A stretch of 64,000 nt of DNA, taken from contig CM034313.1 of NCBI GenBank assembly GCA_019925795.1, positions 87,761,663 through 87,825,662 on the forward strand. Direction: 5' to 3'. Below the pieces are notes generated by a model that saw only the letters and a list, made by a program, of their open reading frames with translations, was not told the origin of the DNA and did not search any database. Positions within the stretch are counted from its first letter, which is position 1. Each line of letters starts with the position of its first letter. A program made the position numbers and the translations under genes. The stretch comes from Dendrobium chrysotoxum. Taxonomy: Eukaryota > Streptophyta > Magnoliopsida > Asparagales > Orchidaceae. This document shows, piece after piece, positions 44,670 through 56,136 of the stretch.

Positions 44670-46469
44670 TCAGAGCATCCATTCTATGAGCATAACGTAT
44701 ATGTCAGTAGTTGATTGTCGTATGATGAAATGTTCTCTTCTGGTTGTAACATCTCTAATGTATTCCTCTACACACGGAACGAGAGGTCCTTTCCATGAAA
44801 TTGAATTTACCTTCCGATTAGAACGTTGTTCCATCAACATGCCTCTAATCGTGTCAATCAGATCTACAACGGGCTTGCTCCTTGCCTCCTCAACCCAAGA
44901 ATTAAAGGATTCTGCCATGTTATTTGTGTTGTAATGATTTTTAATATGCTTTGAAAAAGTTGCTTTTGACCACTTACAAGATAAAGATGTTAGGTAGGAA
45001 TGAACTTGTGGACTAATGTTAAATATTTGTTGTAGCTTAGAATTGAACTCATGTAGGCTAAAACAATTTGCGGCGGTCCACACCAATTTTTGCAAATTGT
45101 GGCTATCATCACAGCGAAAAAGTTTCTTAATATTTTTCCAAAGATGTCTCATACATACTCTGTGCTCGGCATTTGGAAAGACTGTTTTAATTGCTTCACC
45201 AAGCCCTTTCTCCATATCCGATATGAATGCTAGATGTTCAATATCAGCATTAAAAGCATGGGACAAATTCATCAAAAACCACTCCCAACTTCTCTTTTAT
45301 TCAGATTCAGCAACAGCGAATGCAATATTATAGAGACCATTGTTCCCATCCAAACAATTAGCGGAAAGGAGGACACCTAAATATTTCGATTTCAGATGAC
45401 AAGCATCAATACCGATTAAATATCTACAACCAGCAAGGAAACCATCAATGCAGACCTTGAAACTAACAAAGAACCTCTTAAATGAGTTGTTTTGTTTGTC
45501 ACATTGGTACGTTATTTGTGAGCCAGGATTCCTATTGAGTAACTCGTACCTCAATGTGGGCACCCACTTGTAATTATCATCTATTGAACCAAACATTTGC
45601 TCTCTTGCCAGTTCCCTTGAACGCCAAATTTTCATGTATGGTAAAGATAACCCAAAAGCGGACTCTAAGTTATTACCAATATCCTTTGGTGTAATATCAG
45701 GATTCCTTTTCACGATGTCCTTGATTTCATGGGCAATCCAGCTTGAGGTAGCTTGTTTGTTCCCTGCTCTGTTAACTCCAGGGCATAAATGTGTTGAATG
45801 TAATTTTCTAACTTCAAATGAATGGCCATCTGAACATAACGAGGCACGTATTCTCCATGGACAACCACGATAGGTGCATGTAGCAATAACTCTTGATTTG
45901 TCACTTGCCTTAATCTTGATAGCAAAGTTCTGTAATATTGCATTAGAGCGAATAGCTTGTTTGAAACTTGATGAGTCCTCAAAACGTGAACCAACCCCTA
46001 AATTTTTATTTTCCTCAACTTCAACCGCAAATGAACCTTCACACAAACCATCTACTAATATGTCATTGTTCAATGTGCTCTTAGCATTTAAATCTTGCAC
46101 ATCGCCACAATGAGTTTCATCCGTATAAGTCAAATCTTCTTGATTATCTTTCACTACGACCACCACCTCCACTCGATTGCCATCGCAGGAACCTATAAGC
46201 ATGTTTGTCACATATGTATCACTCATAATTGACATATAAATTTTAGGTGATGTTCCATTAATATGATAATATAATTCGTAGGCATGACCCCTGATCCACT
46301 GGCAAATTGCTTCGGTACGTTCTTTCAATAATGACAAATTAGTGTGACATATATCAAACTTCAAGGTTTTTTGACTTCCGCCGACATATTTCATCCTACT
46401 TTGGCCCTTCACCTCGGTCCAATTTCCTCCATATTTGAAGACAATAGAGCACACACTGTTGCCCTCCAT
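44670..46469 (-). pseudogene. MuDR-type transposase with one in-frame stop
   Basis: Frame of about 599 codons on the - strand. Residues 1-110 contain KYGGNWTEV and YVGG, a PB1-like N-terminus of MULE proteins. About 165-240 is the MuDR DNA-binding region (SRFEDSSSFKQAIR, ATCTYRGCPWRIRAS with a CxxxxC...H..H pattern: HSTHLC). The catalytic region has the first Asp in GIDACHLKSKYLG (about 355), the second in FISDMEKGL, and the Glu in NNMAESFNSW; CMRHLWKNIKK is also typical. A single TAA (45297-45299) separates the first Asp from the rest; both halves are in the same frame. No SWIM finger follows, and the protein ends early at 44670, so the C-terminus seems truncated. Confidence 0.88.
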
Positions 46470-46702
46470 ATCTATAAGTAAAGAAAAAATTACATCAATT
46501 AGGTATAGCTTAATGTATAACTAATATATGATAAGTGGCTAAAGAAGATAACTTAATATATGTAACACTTAATGTAGATAACTACAGTACACAATCATAT
46601 TAATACCTCCAGCCTTACTTTAGATGAACTGCGGTAGATCCCACGTGAAGACAACCTCCTAACCTTGCCTTGAAAGCTTCCGTTATTACTTCTTGAAGGT
46701 AG

Positions 46703-47180
46703 AAATCCTGATAAAGATCAACAAAATCACATATTAAGTAAGAGCAATTGTAAATTAGTTTTACCTCTCAGCCTCCGCAATTCAAAAAGAGCAAAAAATG
46801 AGGAAGGAAAATACCAATTGACAAAGAACGCCTGGTCCCTGCGATCGGATAAGGTAAATACAAAAGGAGAATGATCGCATGTGTCGCCTGTGTCGCAACT
46901 AGCGGACGCCGTGCGGTTGGATTCGCAAAAGGAGAAGATTCGCAAACTATGCGTTTAAACCGATAGAGGAAATCCTGATAAAGATCAACAAAATCACATA
47001 TTTAGCGTTACCTCTCAGCCTCCGCAATTCAAAAAGAGCAAAAAATGAAGAAGGTAAATACCTAATGACAAAGAACGCCTGCTCCCTGCGGTCGGATAAG
47101 GTAAATACCAAATGAGAATGATCGGCTGTGTCGCCACTAGAGGACACCGTGCGGTCGGAATCGCAAAAGGAGAAGATGAG
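46703..47180 (-). repeat. Tandem duplication in the MULE transposase leader
   Basis: Two copies of a ~230-bp segment, starting AAATCCTGATAAAGATCAAC at 46704 and again at 46969. Each includes CTCAGCCTCCGCAATTC and GATAAGGTAAATAC. It lies between the transposase start and the right TIR, so it affects the promoter or 5' leader and not the protein. Confidence 0.7.
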
Positions 47181-47245
47181 GAAGGTGCTCTGCTCGACTC
47201 AGGACTTCCCGCGCACTTTCGCGGTTTCTTTTGACGGCAGTGGAA

Positions 47246-47363
47246 ACGGAGTGGTAATTTTGATTAGTGTAAGGGTTTTAAGGTGGTATATAGGTAAATA
47301 GGTAAGTTTAGATGTTAAATAGGTAAATAGGCTTATTTTAAGTGTTATGTATATAACAATCCC
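47246..47363 (-). repeat. MULE right terminal inverted repeat
   Basis: Inverse partner of 43254-43371; begins ACGGAGTGGTAATTTTGATT on the + strand and ends CAATCCC before the 9-bp duplication. Confidence 0.9.
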
Positions 47364-47511
47364 TTATTTATTTATTCTTCATATAAATGTAGAGGAGTTT
47401 TTCAAACTTGTTGACTATAATATGTCAAAGTTTTATTTTTTCAAGATTTTATTTTTTTAATGTAACCAAGTCAAAACCCATTGAAATTGGAAGCGGTGGA
47501 TGTCTCCACAT

Positions 47512-47681
47512 GGAGAAATTATTACGTGCGGTCACCGGATGTCATCCCGAGGCGAATTAAGATGCGACACGTCATTATTTTGCTATGAATCGGTATTGTG
47601 TACCACTGTATACCGGGTGACTTTGCGCATCCTAATTCGTCTCCAGATGGTCCAGTGATTGCACGTAATAATTTTACCTCC
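47512..47681. mobile_element. MITE with GGAGAAATTATTA termini (copy 3)
   Basis: 170 bp, from GGAGAAATTATTACGTGCGG to GCACGTAATAATTTTACCTCC, with the inner inverted pair GCGAATTAAGATGCG / CGCATCCTAATTCG as in the copy at 5047-5203. Flanks share ACAT on both sides. Confidence 0.65.
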
Positions 47682-47689
47682 ACATGACA

Positions 47690-48164
47690 TTCATAACTTT
47701 TTTTAAATTAAAATATGATCAACCATTATATTTAGAAAGAGGAAGGAGATTTACGTTAACTCCCAATAGAGATGAATGATGATTGAGCCAATTTATTAAC
47801 TTGCTTAAGCATAATAATCCATTAATATCAATAAATTATATTTCAATCTTCTCTTCTCTAAAACAAATAAATAAATAGGTTGAATTTATAAATTTGATCT
47901 CTATTAGAGTATCGAAATATAATTTTCAATTTGTTTTTACAAATATGAGTTTTAAATGAGCTAAATGATAAAGTTCTATGCAGTTTAGGTTTAAATTACC
48001 ATTTTTAAACAGTATATCTGCTTATAATTTATGAAAACTGCTGAGATAGTTTTATATATTTAATTGGAGCTAATTAAATTGTAGCTCTTATTATTGGCTT
48101 AAATTGATGGTTAATGTTGTCAGAGGCTCCTAATTATTTTTACAGAGTAGGTTAGGGCCATGTA
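47690..48164. other. Intergenic stretch
   Basis: AT-rich, no gene or bounded repeat recognised. Confidence 0.4.
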
Positions 48165-48200
<36 letters not shown>

Positions 48201-48217
48201 TGATGATGGATGATGCA
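48165..48217. repeat. (ATG)n microsatellite
   Basis: About 12 perfect ATG units followed by interrupted ones. Confidence 0.95.
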
Positions 48218-48643
48218 TAGTTATAGTGATTTCTGCAAAACTCCAGCTATGTGCTTGAGCTATAAAAATAGAAGGTCAAGATGTGGAGTTCATTCAAAAC
48301 GTTTAATTATTTAATTATTATTATTATTATTTATTGATATAATGTAGTAAAAATATTGTGTGGTTGAAGTTAAAAGAGCCCTACAGTATATGTATTATTT
48401 TTAAGAGATCATTTGCTTATTTATTTGATCTTACACCTTTGATAAGGGGAGACTAGAAATCAGAAAATAGAAAGCATGTGTATATTATTTTAAGAAGGCT
48501 TCCAAGTGCATTATGAGCATTTCATGTTTAGTAAATAGTCTTTCAAACAATATCAATTATCTGACCACCAATAACTTTCACGACTCTCTTTATTATAGTT
48601 TCTCATTATGTTTTTTTTCCAATAAAAAAAAATAGCTAACTAA

Positions 48644-48840
48644 GACTTCATTTGAGATAACTTTTTTGATGTTTTATTTTTTAAAGTACAATCATACTTT
48701 CTGTTTGATCACTATTTTTTTACTCATTTAAAAAAAAATAATGATAGAAAGTTGCTTTTTACAACTGCTTCAAAAAAAAGTTATTTTTTCTACAATAGCT
48801 TTTATAACAACTCAAAAATTTTAAAAGCCATTTAAATGAA
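48644..48840. mobile_element. Possible Tourist-like MITE (degenerate)
   Basis: GACTTCATTTGAGATAACTTTTT after TAA resembles the family terminus; the interior is fold-back A/T-rich. The right end is unclear. Confidence 0.3.
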
Positions 48841-48879
48841 ATATTTAAATTTCTGTTTAAATTGGTATGTTGTGGAGCC

Positions 48880-50370
48880 AAAAATTGTCATCGCAGCATT
48901 GGAGTCTTTGTTCTACAATAATTATGGATTTAACATGCGGCACTGCGCGCTAGGTCGGAGCGCTTCGATGACCACTAACAACGTTTATATATATATATAT
49001 ATAATCTAAATATACCTATCATTATTTTCCTCTCCCTCGCGCTCATTCCCGCTTACCTTGGCCGGGAAGGAAGGTGAAGAGAGAAAGAGAAAAGGAGAGA
49101 GGAAGCTCTTCGTGGCTTTTTCGTCCCTCATTCATGTTACAAAAATTATTCTATTTATTGTAAGTGGCTACTCTCTTACTTATGTCTTCAATGATTTTAA
49201 TTTCTTCAAATTCTATCTTTTCTAAATCTACTAAAAATATAGTATCTCCTTATTGGTAAACTTTTATCATGTAGCTTTTGATATGTTTTAGATTTGATTT
49301 TTTTGAAAAAAATTAATATGATTTATTGCATTTTTACTAGTTAAATATTATGTAAAATGGGCAGGAGAATGGATACTGAAAATGAGTTAAAAAGCGATAT
49401 ATTATGATTTGATATGATAATACATAAATGTGATTTGGACTAAAATTATTGAAATGTGAAACATATGTATTGAAAGGATGTACTGTATTGATATTGATCG
49501 TATAAAAAATGATGTACTAATTGATATCATATATATATAATATGATAACCCCATGTAATACCCTCAAGATCCACTGATCCCTGATGAGAGTCATTAGGAA
49601 TTGAAGACTAATTAGGAGTCATAAGAAGTCGTAGTGACTTATTCACATAATTTACTGATCATAAGGAGCTCGCTGATTGGGAGTCATAAGGGGCCATAAG
49701 TGCCGGAGAAAGATACAAGATACCCTCATTTAAATATTTGATATAAAAAATACTAATATTGTTACTGATTACTATTACTTATATTGTACTAATAATGTTA
49801 TTGATTATTGCTACTGATATGTTACTGATTATTGTTACTGATACTGCATTGATATCATTAATGATTATTGTTACTCATACTGTATTGATATCATTACTGA
49901 TTACTGTTATCGATACTATACTGATATCATTACTGATTATTGTTACTAATACTATACTGATACCATTACGGATTACTATTATTGATAATATTATTAAGTA
50001 ATGTTATTGATACTGCACTGATACCGTTACTAATTATTATTATTGTTATTGTACTTATACCGCTATTGATTACTCTTATTGATATTGTATTGATACCGTT
50101 ACTGATTCAGTGATTATGTTACTGATATTGTATTGATGGTGTTATTGATAGATATATATGAAAGACTAAATGATAAGATTGACTGAAGCTGATTGAAATT
50201 GACTGAGTGATAAGGACAGACTGTTGATAAATTGATACAGTTAACTAGCACATATAACAAATATTGATGCATAATTTTCATATACAAGTTACAGCTTACT
50301 GTTTCTCTTTTATCTTGCATTGATTTCAGACATCCAACTTTATAAAAAGATGTGGTCATCTCAAACGAAT
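48880..50370 (+). repeat. LTR-like repeat with TTACTGAT arrays
   Basis: 49080-49330 resembles 38000-38290 (plus strand) and 3820-4130 (minus strand). 49750-50140 consists of degenerate repeats of TTACTGATTATTGTTACTGA-type units; a shorter, similar stretch is at 38900-39040 in the solo LTR insertion. Probably an older copy of the same LTR family. A short chance frame covers the repeat. Confidence 0.4.
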
Positions 50371-50375
50371 CCTAA

Positions 50376-50409
50376 GGTTTCATTTGGGATATTCTTCATA
50401 CTGCTTTTT
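50376..50409 (+). mobile_element. Tourist-like MITE, left part (split by copia-type element)
   Basis: GGTTTCATTTGGGATATTC after TAA (50373-50375). The right part is 55343-55418, ending ACTGTCCTAAACTAAGCC. The retroelement between them carries its own TTTTT duplication. Confidence 0.65.
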
Positions 50410-52246
50410 TGAAAGTTCGTGAGGGTTGTTAAACGCTAAAGAACTAGCCCGAGGCTAATCAAGATGGGGGTGAATTGGTATTTTTTAAAAAATTCTTAAA
50501 CAAAAAGAAAATCTTTTTATCCTTTTTAAATATTTTTTAAAACAAATAATAACCCTTGATGTGGAAGAAAATATAATTTCACAATAACAACATAATCAGA
50601 GATTTCAACCACATAACAAATCACAAATAAGTGCAAAAATAAAATACAGAAAAAGTAATAAGAAAGAGCACACCGAATTTTGTAGTGGTTTGATCAAATC
50701 TGACTTACGTTCATTCTCTAAAAACCTCCTTTCCAGGTATTGCACTAATCAGTTAGTGTCTCTCCTTTTGCCTCTATAGCAAGGCAGAGAAGCCCTTGCA
50801 AAATCTTTCCACCGTCTCGATGAGGCAGAGAATCTTGAATCCTTTTTCACCCTCCTGATGAAGGCAGAGAATCCGAAATCCTTTTACTCCCACCTGGAGT
50901 TGGCAGAGAACCATGAATCATTTTACTCCTACTTGGAGTAGGCAGAGAATATTGATCTGATGCTAAAGATCGTCTCCACAGAGCAACAAAGGAACCAAGG
51001 ACGAAGCTTGAAGAAGACGATTGAATTCTTGCTTGGAGCAACGTTTATGAAATCCCTCATAAACTCCCACTCACAAGACTCTCTCTCTCTCTCTCTCCCA
51101 AACTCTCCTTCTCTTTCTCTAAGCTCTCTTAGGTTAGAACAACAGCAAAAGATTTCTTTGTAGCAAATAAGAGAGCTTAAATATGGGGTTTTTAAAAATA
51201 GCCCTAATTTTCAATTTGACTGCAAAGATCATCCAGGATGATTCAAATATCATCATATATTATTAGTACAAAACAACCCTTTCAGCCATTATGATCAGCA
51301 TTGCCCTGTACGATTAGTTCAAGTATTTGAAAGAATCGTCCCGTACGATCTTTCGATCATCCTGGACGACTAGTTCACGAGTGTCTATTGATCTTCCAGT
51401 ATGAAGTCTAGCGATTAATTATCATCCCATGCAGCAAATAGGTCATCTAGTATGATGCCTGATGATTAATTATCATCCCATGCAACAAACGGGTCATCCA
51501 GTACGAAGTAGAGGTATCGTCCAGGATGATTAGTTGAAAAATAATAGTTTTCATCCTGTACAATGGGTGACGATTAATTATAATACCATGCAGTACTTTG
51601 ATATTACATTACGATTATTTTTTATCATCCTGTGCGATTTGATTGATCATATTAACTATAATTAATCCCCTAATCACGGGATCAATTTAGACATGATTAT
51701 CATAAATCATCTGTAATCATCCTATATGATGAGAGTAGATTTTGAAATATAAAATCTTACCTAAATTGTGATTGACGCCTGGTTTCTGAAGTTAAAACAT
51801 ATCGTCCTGTATGATATAAGGATTGTCTAGGATGATTAGTTTAAACAGTCTGATATGGCATAGATGCCCTAAGTAGAGTTTTGGGATAAACTAATCATCC
51901 AAGATGATATAAATCGTCATGTACGATTAGTTCAAAAAATTAAAAATTTTCCTAACTCACTTACCACTCCCTTGAGTGTGTGTATGTGCAAGGTTACTTA
52001 GCGTCAAGATCCATCATAGTACATTTGACTCAAGAAAAGATAAAAGATGTCTTAGAATTGAAATTACAGACTAACTCAATCCTAGTCTACCTGATCTTGA
52101 GCTGATTGACATTCTAAGTGAACTTGTGGACCTGAAAGGTTAGTGAACAGGGCAAACCAAAATAGATATGTAAGAATAGCAGTAGTAAAGAAACAATAAT
52201 GTTTGTTATCACCAAAATCATTATACTTGGGCCTAGATTTGCAACA
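50410..52246 (-). repeat. 3' LTR of the non-autonomous copia-type element
   Basis: 1837 bp; + strand view TGAAAGTTCGTGAGGG to GATTTGCAACA. Diverged from its partner by many transitions and small indels, so the insertion is much older than the SIRE element at 26336. Confidence 0.85.
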
Positions 52247-52262
52247 ATCTTTCCCTTTTTTA
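52247..52262 (-). other. Polypurine tract
   Basis: On the - strand AAAAAAGGGAAAGAT directly before the 3' LTR start. Confidence 0.65.
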
Positions 52263-52859
52263 TGATGATAAATATTGTTGTAAAAAAAATTTCGAAGCCA
52301 AGAAAATCTTTGTTTTTGTTCTTCTTTTTTTTAAATGAGACATAAAAATAGAATAGAAATAGAACAAAGCAAATTCCACTAAAACATAAGCAAACGACAT
52401 ACAAAGCAACATACTAAGCAAACAACATACTACTCTCCCTTATGACATCACAAAAAAGAGGAAAAAGGAAAAATATTAAACAGAATAAAGTACATAAAGA
52501 AAGACCACTATAAATGTAAAAAGCACTGTTAAACTAGAAAGAAGAACTCTGATCAGGTGGAGGTGGTGGTGGCTGAAAGTATTGGTGAAGAGAGGAAAAT
52601 TGCTCGCCAAACTATGTCATATCCTGGTTATGCTGCTATTGTTGTTGTGGTGGCATAGGAGTCAAACCTTGCCTCCCACTGGTCAAACCTCTTAACCAGT
52701 GTGTCATATGAAGTATGTTGGTTTATCGGTTTGGGTGCTGGTATCGGTGCTGGACCTCCCTCTTGTTCTTCTAGCTTACGGTCACGATAGCGACCATGGT
52801 GACGAGTGGTACTTTGAAGAACATGAAAAGAGATATTGGAATAGAATACTAGAAAGTGA

Positions 52860-53445
52860 TATGGTGGTGCATGGTATTAAAAACTATACTTAGATTCTAA
52901 GACAAAGATAATGATATGTCCTAAAGCTAGATTGGTCTGTCTCTTATGGCGGGGATCTCTAATGTTTCAATATAACGAATGAGAAGGTCAACAGTATTGA
53001 AATCAATATGAGCCATAATACAGTAGGTTGTAAGAGAAAGAGCAGGAGTGATGTTTATCCTATCACTAGCTTTAGGAATAATGGAGTTTCTAATTATGTG
53101 CTAGATAATTTGGGCATATAAAACTAAGGTGTTGATATGGGATATGTGGTAGTTCACGTTGGATTCCCTAAGAACAGTATTTACTTGTGACCAGTTATAC
53201 ACAGTGTAAGAAGCGACATGGTGGACTTTCTCACCAATTGTGGAAAGGTGGAGGAAGTCGTAGAAGTCTTGATAAGTGATTTCGACATGCCTTCTATTTA
53301 CGTAAGATTGGAGGGTAGTGCCCTCACTATTAATGTTAAGGCTGGCAAAAAATTCAAGATGGAGTTCTGCATTGTAGGGATAGGAAATTGTAAGGATGAA
53401 GCCAAGAGTGGTGTGGGCAAACATATTGAGTACCTAAAAGGTTAA
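52860..53445 (-). pseudogene. Plant-transposon-protein-like ORF of the non-autonomous element
   Basis: On the - strand MFAHTTLGF starts at 53424, with LHLEFFASLNINSEGTTLQS, YVNRRHVEITYQDFYDFLHL and GEKVHHV; this pattern (FYANL....SYV.G..I......L...L) resembles the 'putative plant transposon protein' (Transposase_32) domain often found in non-autonomous plant retroelements. A stop at 53101 follows YAQII, but the same frame continues with ASDRINITPALSLTTYCIMA to about 52948, so one nonsense codon divides the domain. Product and role are unknown; family members are gag-like or unclassified. Confidence 0.5.
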
Positions 53446-53486
53446 GACTTTTTAGTTGATAATTTTGGAATCTATAATCCATACAA

Positions 53487-53497
53487 CTCTGATACCA
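53487..53497 (-). other. Primer-binding site of the non-autonomous element
   Basis: On the - strand TGGTATCAGAG two bases after the 5' LTR end, as in the SIRE element. Confidence 0.85.
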
Positions 53498-53499
53498 CT

Positions 53500-55337
53500 T
53501 GAAAGTTCGTGAGGGTTGTTAAAACCTAAAGAACTATCCTGAGGCTAATCAAGAGGGGGGATGAATTTGTATTTTTTTTTAAATTCTTAAATAAAAAGAA
53601 AATTTTTTTATCCTTTTTAAATATTTTTAAAACAAACAATAATCCTTGATGCGGAAGAAAATATATTTTCCTAATAATAACACAATCAGAGATTTCAACC
53701 ATAGAATAAATCATAAATAAGTGCAAAAATAAAATATAGAAAAAGTAACAAGAAAGTGCACACTGAATTTTATAGTGGTTCGGTCAAATTTGACTTACGT
53801 CCAATCCCTGGAAACCTTTCCAAGTATTACACTAATCAGTTAGTGTCTCTCCTTTTATCCCCACAGTAAGGCGGAGAAGCCCTTACAAAATCTTTCTATC
53901 ATCCCAGTGAGGTAGAGAACTTTGAATCCTTTTTTACCCTCCTGGTGAAGGCAAAACCCGAAATCCTTTTACTCCCACCTGGAGTTGGAAGATAATCATG
54001 AATCCTTTTACTCCTACTTAGAGTAGGCAGAGAACCTTGATCTGATGCTAAAGATCATCTCCACAGAGTAACCAAGGAACCAAGGATGAAGCTTGAAGAA
54101 GACGATCGAATCCTTGCTTGGAGCAACCTATATGAAATCCCTCACAAACTCCCTCTCACAAGACTCACTCTCTCCCAAACTCTCCTCCTTCTCTAAGCCC
54201 TCTTAGGTTAGAACAGCAGCAAAAGATTTCTTTGTAGTAAATAAGAGAGCTTAAATAGGAGGCTTCCAAAAATAGCCCTAATTTTTAATTTGGTGGCGAA
54301 GATCGTCCAGGATGATTCAAATATTAGCATGTATAATTAGTGCAAAATAGCCCTTTTAGCCAGTATGATCATCATTGCCATGTATAATCAGTTCAAGTAT
54401 TTGAAAGAATCGTCCTATACGATCTTTCGATCATCCTGGATGACTAGTTCACGAGTGTCTCTTGATAATCTAGTACGATGTTTGGCAATTAATTATCGTC
54501 CCATGTAGCAGACGGGTCGTCCAGTACGATGCCTAACGATTAAGTATCGTCCCATGCAGCAAACGAGTCGTCTAGTACGAAGTAGAGGTATCGTCTAGGA
54601 TGATTAGTTGAAAATTTATAGTTTTTATCATGTACGATGGGTGACAATTAATTATCGTACCATGTAGGGCTATGATCATACAGTACGATCATTTCCGATC
54701 ATCCTGTACGATTTGATTGATTAATTTAACTATAATTATTCCCCTAATCACAGGATCAATTTAAGCATGATTGTCATAAATCGTCCAGGACGATTGCGAT
54801 CATCCTGTACGATGAGAGTAGATTTTGAAATATAAAATCTTGCCTAAATTGTGATTGGCGGCTGGTTTCTGAAGTTAAAACGTATCGTCCTATACGATAT
54901 AGGGATTGTCTAGGATGATTAGTTTAAATAGTCTGATATGACACAGATGCCCTAATTAGGGTTTTGGGATAAACTGATCGTCCAGGATGATTTCCTGGAC
55001 GATATAAATTGTCCTGTACGATTAGTTCAAAAAAATTAAAAATTTTCCTAACTCACTTACTACTCCCTTGAGTGTGTGTTCAAGGTTACTTAGCATCAGG
55101 ATCCATCATAGTACATTTGACTCAAGAAAAGTAAAAGATGCATTGGAATTGAAATTACATATTGACTCAATCCTAATCTATCTGATCTTGAGTTGATTGA
55201 CATTCCAAGTGAACTTGTGGACCTAAAAGGTTAGTGAACATGGCAAACCAAAATAGATATGCAAAAATAGTAGTAGTAAAGAAACAGTAATGTTTGTTAT
55301 CATCAAAATCATTGTACTTGGGCCCAGATTTACAACA
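53500..55337 (-). repeat. 5' LTR of the non-autonomous copia-type element
   Basis: 1838 bp; partner of 50410-52246. Palindrome pairs are still recognisable, for example 54302 and 54323, again 21 bp apart. Confidence 0.85.
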
Positions 55338-55342
55338 TTTTT

Positions 55343-55418
55343 AAAACAGCTTTCTAGTTCAAAAAATTTATTGAAAAAAGTAAAAAAATAATGGCCAAAA
55401 ACTGTCCTAAACTAAGCC
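55343..55418 (+). mobile_element. Tourist-like MITE, right part
   Basis: Continues 50376-50409; ends ACTGTCCTAAACTAAGCC, inverse of the family terminus, followed by TAC where TAA would be expected. Confidence 0.6.
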
Positions 55419-55696
55419 TACATTTAAGATAAATATCGTGAGCTATGCAGAATAAAAAAAATTATATAAATATATCTTGATATATATTATAAAAAAGAAT
55501 TTTAAATTATTAAATTTGTTTTAAAATTAATATAAAAGAAAATTTGTATATGCAATATTATTTCAAAATAAATTCATAATGATTGAAATACAAGTAATAA
55601 AGATGATGACGCTAATTAACAATATCTCTTAAATTTTAAAATCATTAATTAGTATCGCTATAGAACTTCGAAGAAAAGTACTAAAATTTTGATTTA

Positions 55697-55825
55697 GATT
55701 TTCTTTGGGATAATTTTTTTATTGCTTTTCAAAACAATTTTTTAATATAATAATTTCTAATTCAAAAATTTTTTATTTTAAAATAATATTTTAAAAAATG
55801 ATAATAAAGTTATCATAAACAAGCC
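55697..55825. mobile_element. Tourist-like MITE with TTA duplication
   Basis: 129 bp flanked by TTA (55694-55696 and 55826-55828). Ends GATTTTCTTTGGGATAA / TTATCATAAACAAGCC are imperfect inverse copies; the interior is A/T fold-back. Confidence 0.6.
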
Positions 55826-56136
55826 TTATAATCCATTAAATTTCAAAACTTCAAAAAAGAAGTCGAATGGTGACTTGTCATGTGGCATGCAAGTCATCAT
55901 CGAACCTTTTTAAAATTTTAATTTTTTTTCTCTCATTTTTTAAATAATTAACTTTTAAAATTTCACCTTAATATTCTATATAGAAATTATATTTAATATT
56001 TCTTATTCTACATAGACATTACCAATATATCTAAAATTTCAAATTGTTAATATCTCTCATTATAAAGCTTCAATCTTTGAAGCTTTACTTTGTTTCAAAA
56101 CTTCAATAGAAAAGTCGCCGCATGGATGGCGACTTA

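Larger units (their letters stand above)
43254..47363. mobile_element. MULE (Mutator-like) DNA transposon
   Basis: 4110 bp with terminal inverted repeats of about 118 bp (43254-43371 and 47246-47363) that differ at only a few positions, and a perfect 9-bp target duplication TTATTTATT (43245-43253, 47364-47372). Inside are two convergent genes: a GRF zinc-finger gene on + and a MuDR-type transposase on -. The 9-bp duplication and long TIRs are diagnostic of Mutator elements. The transposase frame has one nonsense codon, so this copy is probably not autonomous, but near-identical TIRs point to a recent insertion. Confidence 0.93.
50410..55337 (-). mobile_element. Non-autonomous copia-type element with SIRE-like LTRs
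   Basis: 4928 bp on the - strand: LTRs 53500-55337 (5') and 50410-52246 (3'), internal region only 1253 bp, initiator-tRNA-Met primer site, polypurine tract, and a perfect TTTTT duplication (50405-50409, 55338-55342). The LTRs resemble those at 26336 and 39058 along most of their length, including palindrome pairs and hairpin units. There is no gag, integrase or reverse transcriptase of copia type; the internal region has one short coding remnant. It would have depended on proteins of a SIRE-like partner. Confidence 0.82.

Noticed and set aside
49759..50001. 80-codon hydrophobic frame
   Set aside because: Built from degenerate TTACTGAT repeats; Leu/Ile/Thr composition follows from the repeat.
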